Source: DAIRFP01 sp036794995 (GTDB lineage: Bacteria; Desulfobacterota; Binatia; UBA9968). From it: DNA of 23,337 nucleotides. How positions within the stretch are numbered: position 1 is the first letter of the stretch; every line of letters begins with the position of its first letter. The notes beneath the pieces are model-generated. The model was not told the origin of the DNA and did not search any database. It saw only the letters and a list, made by a program, of their open reading frames with translations. The stretch spans positions 1 through 23,337 of the forward strand of contig DAIRFP010000064.1 in NCBI GenBank assembly GCA_036794995.1, in the 5' to 3' direction. Positions 1 through 8,100 of the stretch are shown piece after piece. Position numbers and translations under genes: made by a program.

Positions 1-2
1 TG

Positions 3-92
3 ATCGAAGGACTCACCGGCGTAATCATTTCTCTGAATCGCAAGTACAAATCCAAGCACGGCAGCATCAAAATTACCGGCATCGGCGATTGA
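3..92 (+). CDS. C-terminal tail of an unidentified protein (cut by window edge)
   Basis: An open frame enters from the left edge and stops with TGA at 90-92. It encodes 29 residues ending in KHGSIKITGIGD. The hydrophobic stretch LTGVIISL followed by a basic segment and a short strand faintly recalls the end of a STAS-type (anti-anti-sigma) domain, but the fragment is too short to assign and I do not claim that function. No other frame across this stretch gives a more protein-like reading. The rest of the gene lies outside the window. Confidence 0.4.
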   Translation: MEGLTGVIISLNRKYKSKHGSIKITGIGD

Positions 93-177
93 GTGGCTAC
101 CGTCGGCGAAGACTTAAATAATCTCAAGCCCTGTAGGTCATTTCCCCGCAGCTTGGTGCGCTAAGTCAATTGCCTAT

Positions 178-258
178 CCAAAGTCCGTCATTCCCGCATG
201 CTTTAAGCGGTGGCTCGACTGGGCTCGCCACTGAGACTGTCGAAGTGGAATCCAGGCG
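178..258. repeat. Interspersed palindromic repeat apparently split by a second repeat
   Basis: The text at about 187-208 (ATTCCCGCATGCTTTAAGCGG) looks like one half of a common GTCATTCCCGC...GCGGGAATCC palindrome. Its expected closing half (GGAATCCAGG) appears only at about 247-256. The roughly 37 bases between them contain a CCACTGAGACTGTCGAAGTGG-like stem. TGG occurs at both junctions, as if a small element had inserted. This was read by eye, and no coding potential is apparent. Confidence 0.35.
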
Positions 259-283
259 AGATCGGAACTGGACGCCGGACCCA

Positions 284-320
284 TTCGACGTGGCTCAGAG
301 TCGTGGTGAGCATAGTCGAA
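284..320. repeat. Imperfect palindrome, TTCGAC...GTCGAA interspersed-repeat type
   Basis: The outer arms TTCGAC (284-289) and GTCGAA (315-320) are perfectly complementary. Inside them GGCTCA is answered by TGAGC, leaving a loop of roughly ten bases. This matches the widespread non-coding repeat TTCGACwwrGCTCA...TGAGCwwrGTCGAA found in many high-repeat environmental genomes (established pattern, recalled rather than searched). It has no T-run and is unlikely to be an ordinary terminator. Confidence 0.5.
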
Positions 321-530
321 ACCAAGATAAGAACATGCGGGGGTCACGCCTTTAGGACAAATCTCATCGCCGAGCGTGAGCCGAGACCTATGTCTTCCGT
401 TTAGATCTGATCTGCGGCTTTGCTATGCGCGCAGCATTCCGGCACCTGCCTTTCCGGACTTATGAATATTCCGGGCTAACTCCCTGTTTTTTCGTATATT
501 CTCTCCGGAATCTCCTTCTAAGTACTTTGG

Positions 531-560
531 TTAACTTTTTGTTTGGGCAAACGTCTAAAC
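531..560 (+). promoter_or_regulatory. RpoE/ECF-type promoter of the sigma operon
   Basis: A TTAACTT element (531-537) and a GTCTAAA element (553-559) are separated by the correct distance for an ECF promoter. The E. coli RpoE consensus is GGAACTT, about 15-16 bases, then GTCTAA. The site lies about 60 bases upstream of the sigma-factor start at 619. The simplest reading is autoregulation of the sigma factor, as is usual for this family. The -35 departs from GGAAC at two positions. Confidence 0.55.
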
Positions 561-618
561 GATTGTCGGGATACCTCGAAACCCATCCCGAGGCGGGTTT
601 GCTGAACACGGACTTGAA

Positions 619-1200
619 ATGAACCAGCTTGCTCAACAAGACCTTCGGGATGAAGAAATCGTGGCCCTGTGCCAGCAGGGACAGGGCGAAGTTTTCGAGA
701 TTCTCGTGCGGAGGTACATGGAAAAGGCGTTCCGGATCGCCTTCGATTTCACGCATAACACTGAAGAGGCCAAGGATCTCTCCCAGGATGCTTTTCTACG
801 CGCGTTTACGCGGATCAAGCAGTTTGACGGCAGATCCAGTTTCTATACCTGGTTTTACCGTTTGGTTGTCAATATCTGTCTGGACTATACCCGTCGCAAG
901 GGACGGGTGATTTGGGAGCGGTTGGAGAAAGAAGGCGAGGCTGGCAGCGAGGCGGTGGAGTTGGTCGATACCTCTGCGTTGCCGGATGAAGAGGCGATTG
1001 CCGGAGAAGCCAAGCGCCGAGCGGATCTGACTTTGGAAGCGATGCCAAACAAACAACGGACCGCGTTCTTGTTGCGTAACCATCAGGGACTCTCGATCCC
1101 GGACGTTGCTAGAGTGATGAAAACCACTGAAGGAACAGTGCGAGTCTATCTGCATCGCGCCGTGGCAGCGCTCCGGCAAAGCTTGTTGGAATTCGTTTAG
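619..1200 (+). CDS. ECF-type RNA polymerase sigma factor (RpoE-like)
   Basis: This 193-residue protein has the two-domain layout of group IV sigma-70 factors. Region 2 (about 25-93) contains a FDFTHNTEEAKDLSQDAFLRA-like core-binding and -10-recognition helix followed by FDGRSSFYTWFYRLVVNICLDYTRR. Region 4 (about 135-190) contains a helix-turn-helix reading GLSIPDVARVMKTTEGTVRVYLHRA. Such factors direct RNA polymerase to stress promoters and are held inactive by a membrane anti-sigma factor. Here that partner is encoded 6 bases downstream. An ECF-like promoter at 531-560 suggests autoregulation. The ribosome-binding site is weak (GGACTTGAA). Length and domains are normal. Which stress it senses cannot be read from the sequence. 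Confidence 0.93.
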   Translation: MNQLAQQDLRDEEIVALCQQGQGEVFEILVRRYMEKAFRIAFDFTHNTEEAKDLSQDAFLRAFTRIKQFDGRSSFYTWFYRLVVNICLDYTRRKGRVIWERLEKEGEAGSEAVELVDTSALPDEEAIAGEAKRRADLTLEAMPNKQRTAFLLRNHQGLSIPDVARVMKTTEGTVRVYLHRAVAALRQSLLEFV

Positions 1201-1206
1201 GGAAGA

Positions 1207-1743
1207 ATGACTATGGAACGTATGGACACACTGAAAACCGCCTGCGTGGATTTTGAAGAAGATCTGGTGCTCTTTTACTATGGCGATGATTCAGCAGCGG
1301 ATCACCGCCGGGTAGAAGAGCATCTCAAAACATGCGCGCCCTGTCGTGGCTTCGTCGAGGACCTGCGGAAGTTACTCCCTCAGATGGCTAAGCCGAGCGA
1401 GTTGCCGCAATCGTTCTGGGACAATTATTACCATGAGATGGTGGCGAAGTTAGCCGTCCAGCAGGAACGAAATTCTTGGTGGAAGAACCTGTTTGTGCCG
1501 ATGCGTAGGTGGATGTTGCCGGCTTTCGGCACCGCCGGGGTGGCCACGCTGGCTATCGGTCTGGTAATTGGCAAGGGCAACTGGCATCCGTTCGGCGAGC
1601 CGCGGGAAAAGATCCCGCAGGAAATCTTGGCGGACACGAATCAGTTGGAGTTTTTTAGATCCATGGATATGATCGAAACGCTGAGCTCCCTCGAATCCCC
1701 GGACGGAACGAAGGTACAACCGGGAGACGATTACCATAGCTAA
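1207..1743 (+). CDS. Zinc-finger membrane anti-sigma factor
   Basis: This 178-residue protein would bind and inhibit the adjacent ECF sigma factor. The N-terminal cytoplasmic domain has the ZAS/zf-HC2 signature His39-x3-Cys43-x2-Cys46 (HLKTCAPC), with Cys13 as a likely fourth ligand. A single hydrophobic segment at about 103-122 (MLPAFGTAGVATLAIGLVIG) would anchor it in the membrane. A short polar C-terminal part of about 55 residues follows and probably faces outward. It starts 6 bases after the sigma gene, so the two are surely co-transcribed. A second in-frame ATG at 1213 is better spaced from the GGGAAG ribosome-binding site and may be the true start. The external domain is short, so any sensing may depend on a partner such as the next gene product. 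Confidence 0.88.
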   Translation: MTMERMDTLKTACVDFEEDLVLFYYGDDSAADHRRVEEHLKTCAPCRGFVEDLRKLLPQMAKPSELPQSFWDNYYHEMVAKLAVQQERNSWWKNLFVPMRRWMLPAFGTAGVATLAIGLVIGKGNWHPFGEPREKIPQEILADTNQLEFFRSMDMIETLSSLESPDGTKVQPGDDYHS

Positions 1744-1808
1744 CGAGGACGACTTGACACAGGAGATCATGAACGCGCAGGACGATTAGGAGCAGCAAGG
1801 CGGCCGGA

Positions 1809-2069
1809 ATGTTGAAACGAATTGTAGGATTAGTCAGTGTTTGCTTCGTCTTGTTGCTGCCGGTCTATGGCTGGGGAAGAGACGGGAGCGACAGTTGGCG
1901 GGGGCTCAGTCCCAAAGACAAGGAGAACGTTCAGCGCAACTATCAACGTTGGCAGAACCTTCCGCAGCAGGACAAGGAGCATCTCCGCCAAGAATGGGAT
2001 CGCTTTAAGAACCTGCCACCGGATCAACGCGACAAGCTGCGCCGGCGCTACGATGAGCAGCGCCGGTAA
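1809..2069 (+). CDS. Small exported DUF3106-like protein
   Basis: This 86-residue protein begins with a signal peptide (MLKRIVGLVSVCFVLLLPVYG). A charged, helical mature part follows, with two imperfect repeats built on WQNLPQQDKEHLRQEW and FKNLPPDQRDKLRRRY. The W/F-x-x-LP-x-x-x-(R/K) spacing is typical of DUF3106-type proteins, which commonly sit beside ECF sigma/anti-sigma pairs. It lies 65 bases after the anti-sigma gene in the same direction and is likely the third gene of that operon. The periplasmic location and repeats suggest a protein-interaction role, possibly in tuning the anti-sigma factor, but this is inference. A GGCGGCCGGA stretch precedes the start. Confidence 0.75.
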   Translation: MLKRIVGLVSVCFVLLLPVYGWGRDGSDSWRGLSPKDKENVQRNYQRWQNLPQQDKEHLRQEWDRFKNLPPDQRDKLRRRYDEQRR

Positions 2070-2123
2070 CGGTAGTTTGCGTTCCCGTACAATCTATTTC
2101 ACCCACTATCGTCTGGCAGCGAG

Positions 2124-3254
2124 TCACCTGCTTTGCAGGGCATAGTAGGCGGCGCAATTGTCCCACAGGATATTTTTCTTGTCACCGTCGGAAAGCGGTA
2201 ATTTGAGGAAGTGATCGACGGCCTCCGGGTACTTGGAGTCCCCATGGGGATAGTCCGTCGAGAAAACGATATGATGACTGCCGATAAAGTCGATGACGTG
2301 CTTGACGGTAGTTTCATCGGGCTCTACGGACACGACACAGTGGCGTTTAAAGTATTCGCTCGGTGCCATGGTCAAATCCGGCGCCCACACATCACCTTCG
2401 CGTTCCCATCCCTCATCCAACCGCCACAAGAGCCACGGTAGCCAACTACAATTGGCTTCCAAAAAGGCAACCCGCAGTTTTGGATGGCGGGCGAACACGC
2501 CGCCGGCGCAAAAACTTCCGAGTGCTAGCATCTGTTCCATCGGCTGTGCGTAGATGCGGCGGAGCATCAGATTGGGCTCCAGTCGCTCCCCGATCTGGCG
2601 CCGTCCGGTCCCGGTGGATTCGTGAAATCCCAATGACAGACCAAGCTCTTCTAAGGCGTCCCAAAGGGGCTCGTAGTAGGGGTCGTGCCATTGATGGTCA
2701 ACCAGGGGGTTGGCCCGCAGAAAGACCGCCCGAAATCCTAACTCCCGGGCGCACCGCCGCGCTTCATCCACCGCGTCATTCATGTCGTAGGGCGAGACCA
2801 TTCCGGCACCGAACAGTCGCTGGGTGTCCCGCTGGCAAAAATCGTAAAGCCAGTTGTTGTAAGCCCGGGCGATGGCCGCGGCGAAATCCGGCTCCATATC
2901 ATCTACCACTAGTGCTCTGAGGCCTCGCGTCGGATAGAGCACCGCGAGGTCGATTCCCTCGATGTCCATGGCTTCGAGCTGAACTTCCGCCGTCCAGCCA
3001 CGCTCGGCGTAGGGTCGATAGATGTCCTGGTTGCGTGCGAAATTCTGCCCCCGATCGGATCGGTGGTTTCTGTTCGTCTTGCGCGCCCACTCCCGGCCGT
3101 CGGGATAGACCATGCGCAGGTCGCGCACGTTGTGACTGGTCACGCCCCGCGGCGCCCGGCCCCGGTATGGGCTATCGATATAGCGCTCCCAGAGATCCGG
3201 TGGTTCCATGATGTGCATGTCGCTATCCAGAACCTTGAAACCTTGCTTGGCCAT
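2124..3254 (-). CDS. Amidohydrolase 2 family metal-dependent hydrolase
   Basis: This 376-residue enzyme belongs to the TIM-barrel amidohydrolase family that includes ACMSD-like decarboxylases and 4-oxalomesaconate hydratase-like enzymes (PF04909). Visible metal-site motifs are D12-M-H14 in VLDSDMHIMEPPDLW, His211 in GFHESTGTG, and Asp334 in FSTDYPHGDSKYP, in the order and spacing expected. The start is supported by a GAGGAAGG ribosome-binding site just before the ATG. It runs convergent to the sigma operon with about 54 bases between stop codons and is monocistronic here. The length is normal for the family. The substrate cannot be deduced. The family handles aromatic-ring cleavage products and similar carboxylates, and environmental bacteria often carry many paralogues. 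Confidence 0.9.
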   Translation of the reverse strand: MAKQGFKVLDSDMHIMEPPDLWERYIDSPYRGRAPRGVTSHNVRDLRMVYPDGREWARKTNRNHRSDRGQNFARNQDIYRPYAERGWTAEVQLEAMDIEGIDLAVLYPTRGLRALVVDDMEPDFAAAIARAYNNWLYDFCQRDTQRLFGAGMVSPYDMNDAVDEARRCARELGFRAVFLRANPLVDHQWHDPYYEPLWDALEELGLSLGFHESTGTGRRQIGERLEPNLMLRRIYAQPMEQMLALGSFCAGGVFARHPKLRVAFLEANCSWLPWLLWRLDEGWEREGDVWAPDLTMAPSEYFKRHCVVSVEPDETTVKHVIDFIGSHHIVFSTDYPHGDSKYPEAVDHFLKLPLSDGDKKNILWDNCAAYYALQSR

Positions 3255-3340
3255 CTGACCTTCCTCCTCAGCGAGCGATAGTATAGAGTATCGACGGTGT
3301 CAATGAACCGGACAAATGGACAGTTACTCATTTCGCCCTG

Positions 3341-3429
3341 AGATCCTTCACTGACGTTCAGGATGACAGTCGAAGGGTTCAGGATGACAACCGCTCCCAC
3401 TGTCATGCTGAGCGGGCAGCGAAGAATCT
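3341..3429. repeat. Nested palindromic (MITE/REP-like) element
   Basis: The outer arms AGATCCTTCACTG (3341-3353) and CAGCGAAGAATCT (3417-3429) are complementary at 11 of 13 positions. The inner arms TCAGGATGACA and TGTCATGCTGA are complementary at 10 of 11. The segment TTCAGGATGACA occurs twice in tandem (about 3358-3369 and 3379-3390). The half GTCATGCTGAGC...GCGAAGAATCT is a familiar dispersed repeat of environmental bacterial genomes. The element lies between the divergently transcribed amidohydrolase and cupin genes and has no coding capacity. Confidence 0.55.
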
Positions 3430-3540
3430 CTATTGCTGTCGCTGTCGCCGACTAACTCTCACAGCCGCAAATTGAGTCACTAGCGGATGAAGGCTACCGA
3501 TCTCTACCGGAGAAGTGCGTGATGGAAACTGGTATTCTGC

Positions 3541-3564
3541 TTTTCAGCGCGCTATAGCTGAAAA
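3541..3564. promoter_or_regulatory. Perfect 8-bp inverted repeat upstream of the cupin gene
   Basis: TTTTCAGC and GCTGAAAA flank an 8-base centre (GCGCTATA), ending 34 bases before the next gene. The symmetry and position fit an operator for a dimeric repressor, or a hairpin in the 5' leader. There is no T-run after the right arm on the plus strand. No regulator gene is adjacent to name it. Confidence 0.35.
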
Positions 3565-3598
3565 ATGATTATTGTGTTAACCGACAGGAGACTGAGCT

Positions 3599-4186
3599 AT
3601 GACCACCGCCAAACGACTTCCGGTTTTTGAAAAATTCATTCAAGACACGCGCGCCGCCTGTGCAGAGTTGCCGGACACGGAAGCGCGGATGAAACGGGTG
3701 AAGGTGTTGCTCGAAGGGCTGGTGAAGGATGCGACCTTGAAGGAGCATTGCAAAAACTGGCCATCCACCGAGGGACACAAGAACTTACTCTTGTATGAAG
3801 ACCCGGATTATCAGTTCGTGGTAAACGCAGTCGTGCGCACCCCGGGGCGCGACGGCAGGATCCACGATCATGCCCATGCCTGGACCGCCTATGGCGTGCT
3901 CGACGGGACGGAGCGGCTCGAGCGTTACCGCCGCGTCGATGACGGCAGAAAAGAGCAATATGCTCTGCTCGAGCTGGAAAGCCTCACCGAGGGATATCCC
4001 GGTAAAGTCGATCTGGTGCCGCCGTTTGCGATTCACTCCGAAAAGGGTGGCCCGGCGCGATCGGTGGCCGTGATCGTACGGTCGGAGCGGCTCGTGGGCC
4101 GCACTTTGCAAGGTCGCTATGACGCCAAAAAGGACAGCTACAGTCAAGGTCAAGGTCCGACTCAAGTGCCCCTGGAACTCGTGTGA
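3599..4186 (+). CDS. Cupin-fold dioxygenase-like protein (cysteine-dioxygenase type)
   Basis: This 195-residue soluble protein is probably a single double-stranded beta-helix. The metal-binding signature is clear: His89-x-His91 (with His93) in RIHDHAHAWTAYGVLDGTERLERY, and a later His146 in PPFAIHSEKGG. These match the HxH...E...H pattern of cysteine dioxygenase-like and related predicted metal-dependent cupins (COG5553-like). The N-terminal 75 residues are helical, as in that family. An AGGAG ribosome-binding site sits 9 bases before the ATG. A thiol-oxidation role would be typical of the family, but the substrate is not readable, and a non-thiol cupin dioxygenase is a real alternative. It has no obvious functional link to its neighbours. 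Confidence 0.65.
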   Translation: MTTAKRLPVFEKFIQDTRAACAELPDTEARMKRVKVLLEGLVKDATLKEHCKNWPSTEGHKNLLLYEDPDYQFVVNAVVRTPGRDGRIHDHAHAWTAYGVLDGTERLERYRRVDDGRKEQYALLELESLTEGYPGKVDLVPPFAIHSEKGGPARSVAVIVRSERLVGRTLQGRYDAKKDSYSQGQGPTQVPLELV

Positions 4187-4325
4187 AGCGGCATCGAGAT
4201 TTGCGACCCTCGTAACGAGCAAGCCACTGAAGTTCCTCCGCGCCTTGGTTAATCTCAAGTCGCGCGAGGAAATCCTACCACTGCGCCATGATCGAACACC
4301 GCGATCACCAAACGGAGGCTAGTCA

Positions 4326-4580
4326 ATGAAGAAAGTCCAACTAAAAGTCGGCGTTAACACCGTCGAAGGAACGCTGGTCGATTTCGAGACGCTGCGGGAG
4401 GAATACAACTCATACAAGCTCGCCGACGGATCGATTATCAGAATGAAAACCGTAGTCACAAACATAATACGAACCGAGGAATTCGCGCCCACGGGAGAAC
4501 CCATCTACGTAGTGAATTCCCAAAACGTGCTCGTCGCCGACGTTCCTGACGAGCTTAAGAAAGCCGGGCAGCTCCAGTAA
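4326..4580 (+). CDS. Small unknown protein, 84 residues
   Basis: I do not recognise this protein. It starts MKKVQLKVGVNTVEGTLVDF and has a GGAGG ribosome-binding site at the proper distance, so it is probably real. The alternating hydrophobic pattern predicts a small beta-rich domain with no membrane segment or signal peptide. The C-terminal part reads NSQNVLVADVPDELKKAGQL. It follows the cupin gene by 139 bases in the same direction, but no shared operon can be shown. It is the last intact gene before the tRNA-Leu remnant that marks the left side of the biosynthetic island. Confidence 0.6.
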   Translation: MKKVQLKVGVNTVEGTLVDFETLREEYNSYKLADGSIIRMKTVVTNIIRTEEFAPTGEPIYVVNSQNVLVADVPDELKKAGQLQ

Positions 4581-4654
4581 CAGTCTGCTTTCAGGAGAAT
4601 CGATGAAAAGGTATAACGGACAGGAGTGAAGTATTAATCGGAATAAATTATTGA

Positions 4655-4681
4655 TGCCTGAGGGGAGACTTGAACGCTCAC
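4655..4681 (-). repeat. tRNA-Leu 3'-end remnant, left attachment-site-like repeat
   Basis: On the minus strand this 27-base stretch reads as the T-arm and acceptor 3' side of a leucine tRNA (TTCAAGT loop, then CTCCC-type stem, ending GGCA). It matches the fragment at 21281-21307 at 24 of 27 positions in the same orientation. T-stem pairing is broken, there is no CCA, and similarity stops at the variable arm, so it is a relic. tRNA 3' ends are the standard integration sites of islands and prophages. Confidence 0.6.
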
Positions 4682-5033
4682 GCACGAGTCTATTTACGTT
4701 GCCCGCCGTACTAATCCTCCCCACGATCGTTCCGCATCGGTAAAATTCAAGCCAGGTTCTTTGAGGGTTTGCGCTGATTTCTGAAAGCAGAGGGTTCTCG
4801 GATCAATAGGGGCGTGCTTGCCCTATTCGCTAATGAAGCTAATGCAATGGGGCGAAATCGCTTGATCTGCTGCCGATCCTTTTGTGTCGCCAATTTTTGA
4901 TAGATAGAGCGCTCCACGCCTTTTCTTGGCAGCCATAATAATCCACGTCATCTTCCTGTCTCGGTATTTTTCAAAGATCGGGTCGCGGATCTTCTAAACT
5001 TGCACCCTTTCCACAACATCCAAGTCCTTGGCA

Positions 5034-5047
5034 TTCCGCTTGCGGAA
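5034..5047. promoter_or_regulatory. Palindrome TTCCGC-TT-GCGGAA upstream of NRPS operon
   Basis: This is a perfect 14-base palindrome, 127 bases before the NRPS start. Its size and symmetry fit an operator for a dimeric helix-turn-helix regulator. It is one of three inverted repeats in the 120 bases before the operon. No regulator gene lies next to it. Confidence 0.35.
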
Positions 5048-5107
5048 ATCCGCAGGGCGACGACTACTCGACGTACAAGTGTTCTTGATTGGGGACGGCA
5101 ACTTTCC

Positions 5108-5155
5108 GAATCAAACGCACAAAGTTTGATTCTGGCAGAGGCGGTTAACAACCGC
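5108..5155 (+). promoter_or_regulatory. Two tandem hairpins in the NRPS leader
   Basis: GAATCAAAC (5108-5116) and GTTTGATTC (5124-5132) form a perfect 9-bp stem with a 7-base loop. Nine bases further on, GCGGTT (5141-5146) and AACCGC (5150-5155) form a perfect 6-bp stem with a 3-base loop. The second ends 18 bases before the ATG at 5174, close to the ribosome-binding region. They could be an operator, or an mRNA structure affecting translation or attenuation. No terminator-like T-run follows. Confidence 0.4.
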
Positions 5156-5173
5156 AGATGAAGTAGCATTTTG

Positions 5174-8100
5174 ATGCTTGAGCGATGCAAATCCGTAGTT
5201 AGGGCTGGTCGCGGAAGTACTTCCGTCATTGAACAGTCCTATCCGCTTTCCCCGTTACAAAAGGGAGTACTGTTTCACAGCCTAGAAGAACGTGGTTCGG
5301 GTGTTTATGTTGACCAGATCTTCTGCACTCTAAGCGAGGCTGTTGATGTCTCTGCGCTGCGCCGAGCCTGGCAACAGATTTACAAACGACATCGTATTCT
5401 ACGTACGAGCTTTCGTTGGGACAAACTTCCAGAGCCGATTCAAGAAGTTCACCATCAAGTTGAAATCCCCTTCGAACAATTAATCTGGCGCGGCCTGACA
5501 CCAGAGGAGAAAGAAAAGGCAGGTTTGGAATTGTTGGCAAGCGAGCGCCGTCATGGCTTCGATCTATCACAAGCTCCGATCACGCGTATAACGCTCATTC
5601 ACTATGACGAACACACGTACCAGCTGCTGTGGACCTATCATCATATTCTCGTAGATGGCCGGTCGGTCCTGTCGATTATGGATGAGTTGTTTCAGTTCTA
5701 CGCCGCCTATCGTGACAAACGAGACTTGGTTCTGCCAGAGCCACGTCCCTACCGTGATTACATCCAGTGGTTGCAGGAGCAAGATTTCAGTCGGTATGAA
5801 AATTATTGGCGCACCACGCTCAAAGGTTTCCGGAGGCCAACCCTATTATCGTTACCCCCCGCCCACGAAAGCGAACATCGCAAACATCAGGCTTTCGATG
5901 CTGAGGAGATAAAACTTTCCACTGAGACAACTTCCAAGCTCAATGCATTTGTCAAAGAGCATAAGGTATCTCTGAATACCTTGCTCCAAGGCGCGTGGGC
6001 TTTATTGTTACATCGCTATAGCGGCGAGGAGGACATTGTCTTTGGTGCCATAAGGGCGTGCCGGCATTCAACCGTGAAGGGCGGGGACTCGATGGTGGGG
6101 CTATTTATCAACACTCTGCCCATGCGCGTGCGGGTTAAACCCGAAACGCGGGTCATGGATTGTCTCCAAGAGCTACGTAGGCAACAGGTCGAGCTTCGCG
6201 AGTACGAACAAACGCCACTGCTTCAAGTCCAAGGATGGAGTGAAGTGCCTCGTGGGACCCCACTTTTCGAGAGCATCGTTGTGTTCGAAAACACGCTGCC
6301 GGACGCTCCGTTGCGTGCGAAAGGTGGGGAGTGGCTAAATCGTCGCTTTTATCACGTAGGCCAAAGTCACTTTCCACTCGCTTTCGACGTGTGCTCTGAC
6401 GCAGAGATCGGTCTCCGCATTGAGTACGATTGTCGCCGCTTCGATGCCGCTTCGATCAAACGAATGTTAGCCCACCTTCAAAGATTGCTGGAAGGGATGA
6501 CTGCCAACCGAGACCGGCGCGTGGCCGATTTGGCGATGGTTACCGCCACAGAACGGAAACAGTTGCTGGTAGATTGGAATTCAACGGAGAGAGCCTACGC
6601 AAGCCATACTTTGCATGAGTTGTTTGAAGCGCAGGTGGAAGAGACTCCCCATGCAGTGGCGGTTATCTTTGAAACCGAAATGCTCACATACCGAGAACTC
6701 AATCACCGATCGAATCAGCTTGCACACCACCTGCGAAGCATAGGTGTAGGGCCGGATATGTTGGTTGGTCTCTGCCTAGAGCGGTCCTTGGAGATGGTCG
6801 TGGGCCTATTAGGAATTCTTAAGGCCGGCGGAGCCTATGTTCCTTTAGACCCCGGGTATCCCAAGGATCGGCTGGGATACATGATCAAAGACTCCCAAAT
6901 GCTCGTATTGCTCACCCAACAGCACCTCATGGAACAAATTCCCGAACTCAACGCTCAGATCTTGTGCCTCGACACGGATAGGAAGGTCATTGCTGAGGAA
7001 AGTAGCTTCAACCCGATTAGCTTATCCAGGCCTGAGAACCTTGCCTACGTTATCTACACCTCAGGGTCTACGGGAAATCCCAAGGGAGTCATGATCCCCC
7101 ACCGCGCCATCGTCAATCACATGCTGTGGATGCAGGAGACATTCCCCCTCAGCGAAACCGACCGTGTGGCGCAAAAGACTCCGATCAGTTTTGATGCCTC
7201 GGTGTGGGAGTTCTACGCGCCTCTATTTGCCGGCGCTCGGCTAGTCTTAGCGCCGCCCGGCGGACACCGTGACAGTCGATATCTAGTGAAGTTTATCGCC
7301 GAGCAAGAGATAACTGTGCTGCAACTTGTCCCTTCGCTATTGGGTATCGTCTTGGACGAGCCGGAGTTCTCAGCTTGCACGAGTTTGCGGCGAGTTTTCT
7401 GCGGGGGTGAGGCCTTAACGGTAGGTCTCAAGGAAAAGTTTCAGACACGGCTATCGGCCGAGTTATGCAACCTTTATGGACCCACTGAAACGACGATTGA
7501 CGCCACGTTTTTCCGGTGCCAGCGCAACACAAAGAGTGATGCGATTCCTATTGGGCGTCCGATCGCGAACACAGCGGCTTTCATCCTGGATGCACAGCTA
7601 GAGCCTGTTTCAATCGGACTTCCCGGAGAGCTGTATATCGGTGGGACTGGTCTTGCGCGGGGGTATCTCAACCGGCCAGAGCTAACGAAGGAAAAGTTCA
7701 TATCGAGTCCATTCGGCCTGCAACCTGGAGCCCGACTTTACAAGACTGGGGATCTAGCCCGATATCGACCCGATGGGAACATTGAGTACCTTGGTCGTAT
7801 CGACAACCAGGTGAAGCTACGTGGACTTCGCGTCGAGTTGGGAGAGATTGAGGCGGTTCTCAGCCAACACCCAAAGGTGAAACAAGTCGTCGTGACGGTC
7901 CGTGAGGATGATCCCGGGGACCATAGGCTTATTGCCTATGTGGTTCCGGAAGCGGAATCGCTTTTCCACGTCAATGACCTGCGTCGCTACGTCAAAGAAA
8001 AACTGCCCGACTATATGGTGCCTTCCACATTCGTGCAACTCGATAGCTTCCCTTTGACTCCCAATGGCAAAATCGATGGGCGGAGTTTACCGAAACCGTC

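Larger units (their letters stand above)
4581..5173. other. Non-coding junction and leader region before the NRPS operon
   Basis: About 590 bases carry no credible gene. A well-formed AGGAG ribosome-binding site followed by ATG at 4602 opens a frame that stops after eight codons, possibly the severed start of a lost gene. A tRNA-Leu 3'-end remnant follows at 4655-4681. The part nearest the NRPS gene holds three perfect inverted repeats, annotated separately. I see no strong sigma-70 promoter that I would defend. Confidence 0.5.

Noticed and set aside
2363..2920. 185-codon plus-strand frame opposite the amidohydrolase
   Set aside because: The product is Arg/Pro-rich nonsense, while the minus strand carries the amidohydrolase metal motifs through the same interval.
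5171..5173. TTG as start codon of module 1
   Set aside because: The ATG immediately following at 5174 is in frame and a more usual start. The difference is one residue.
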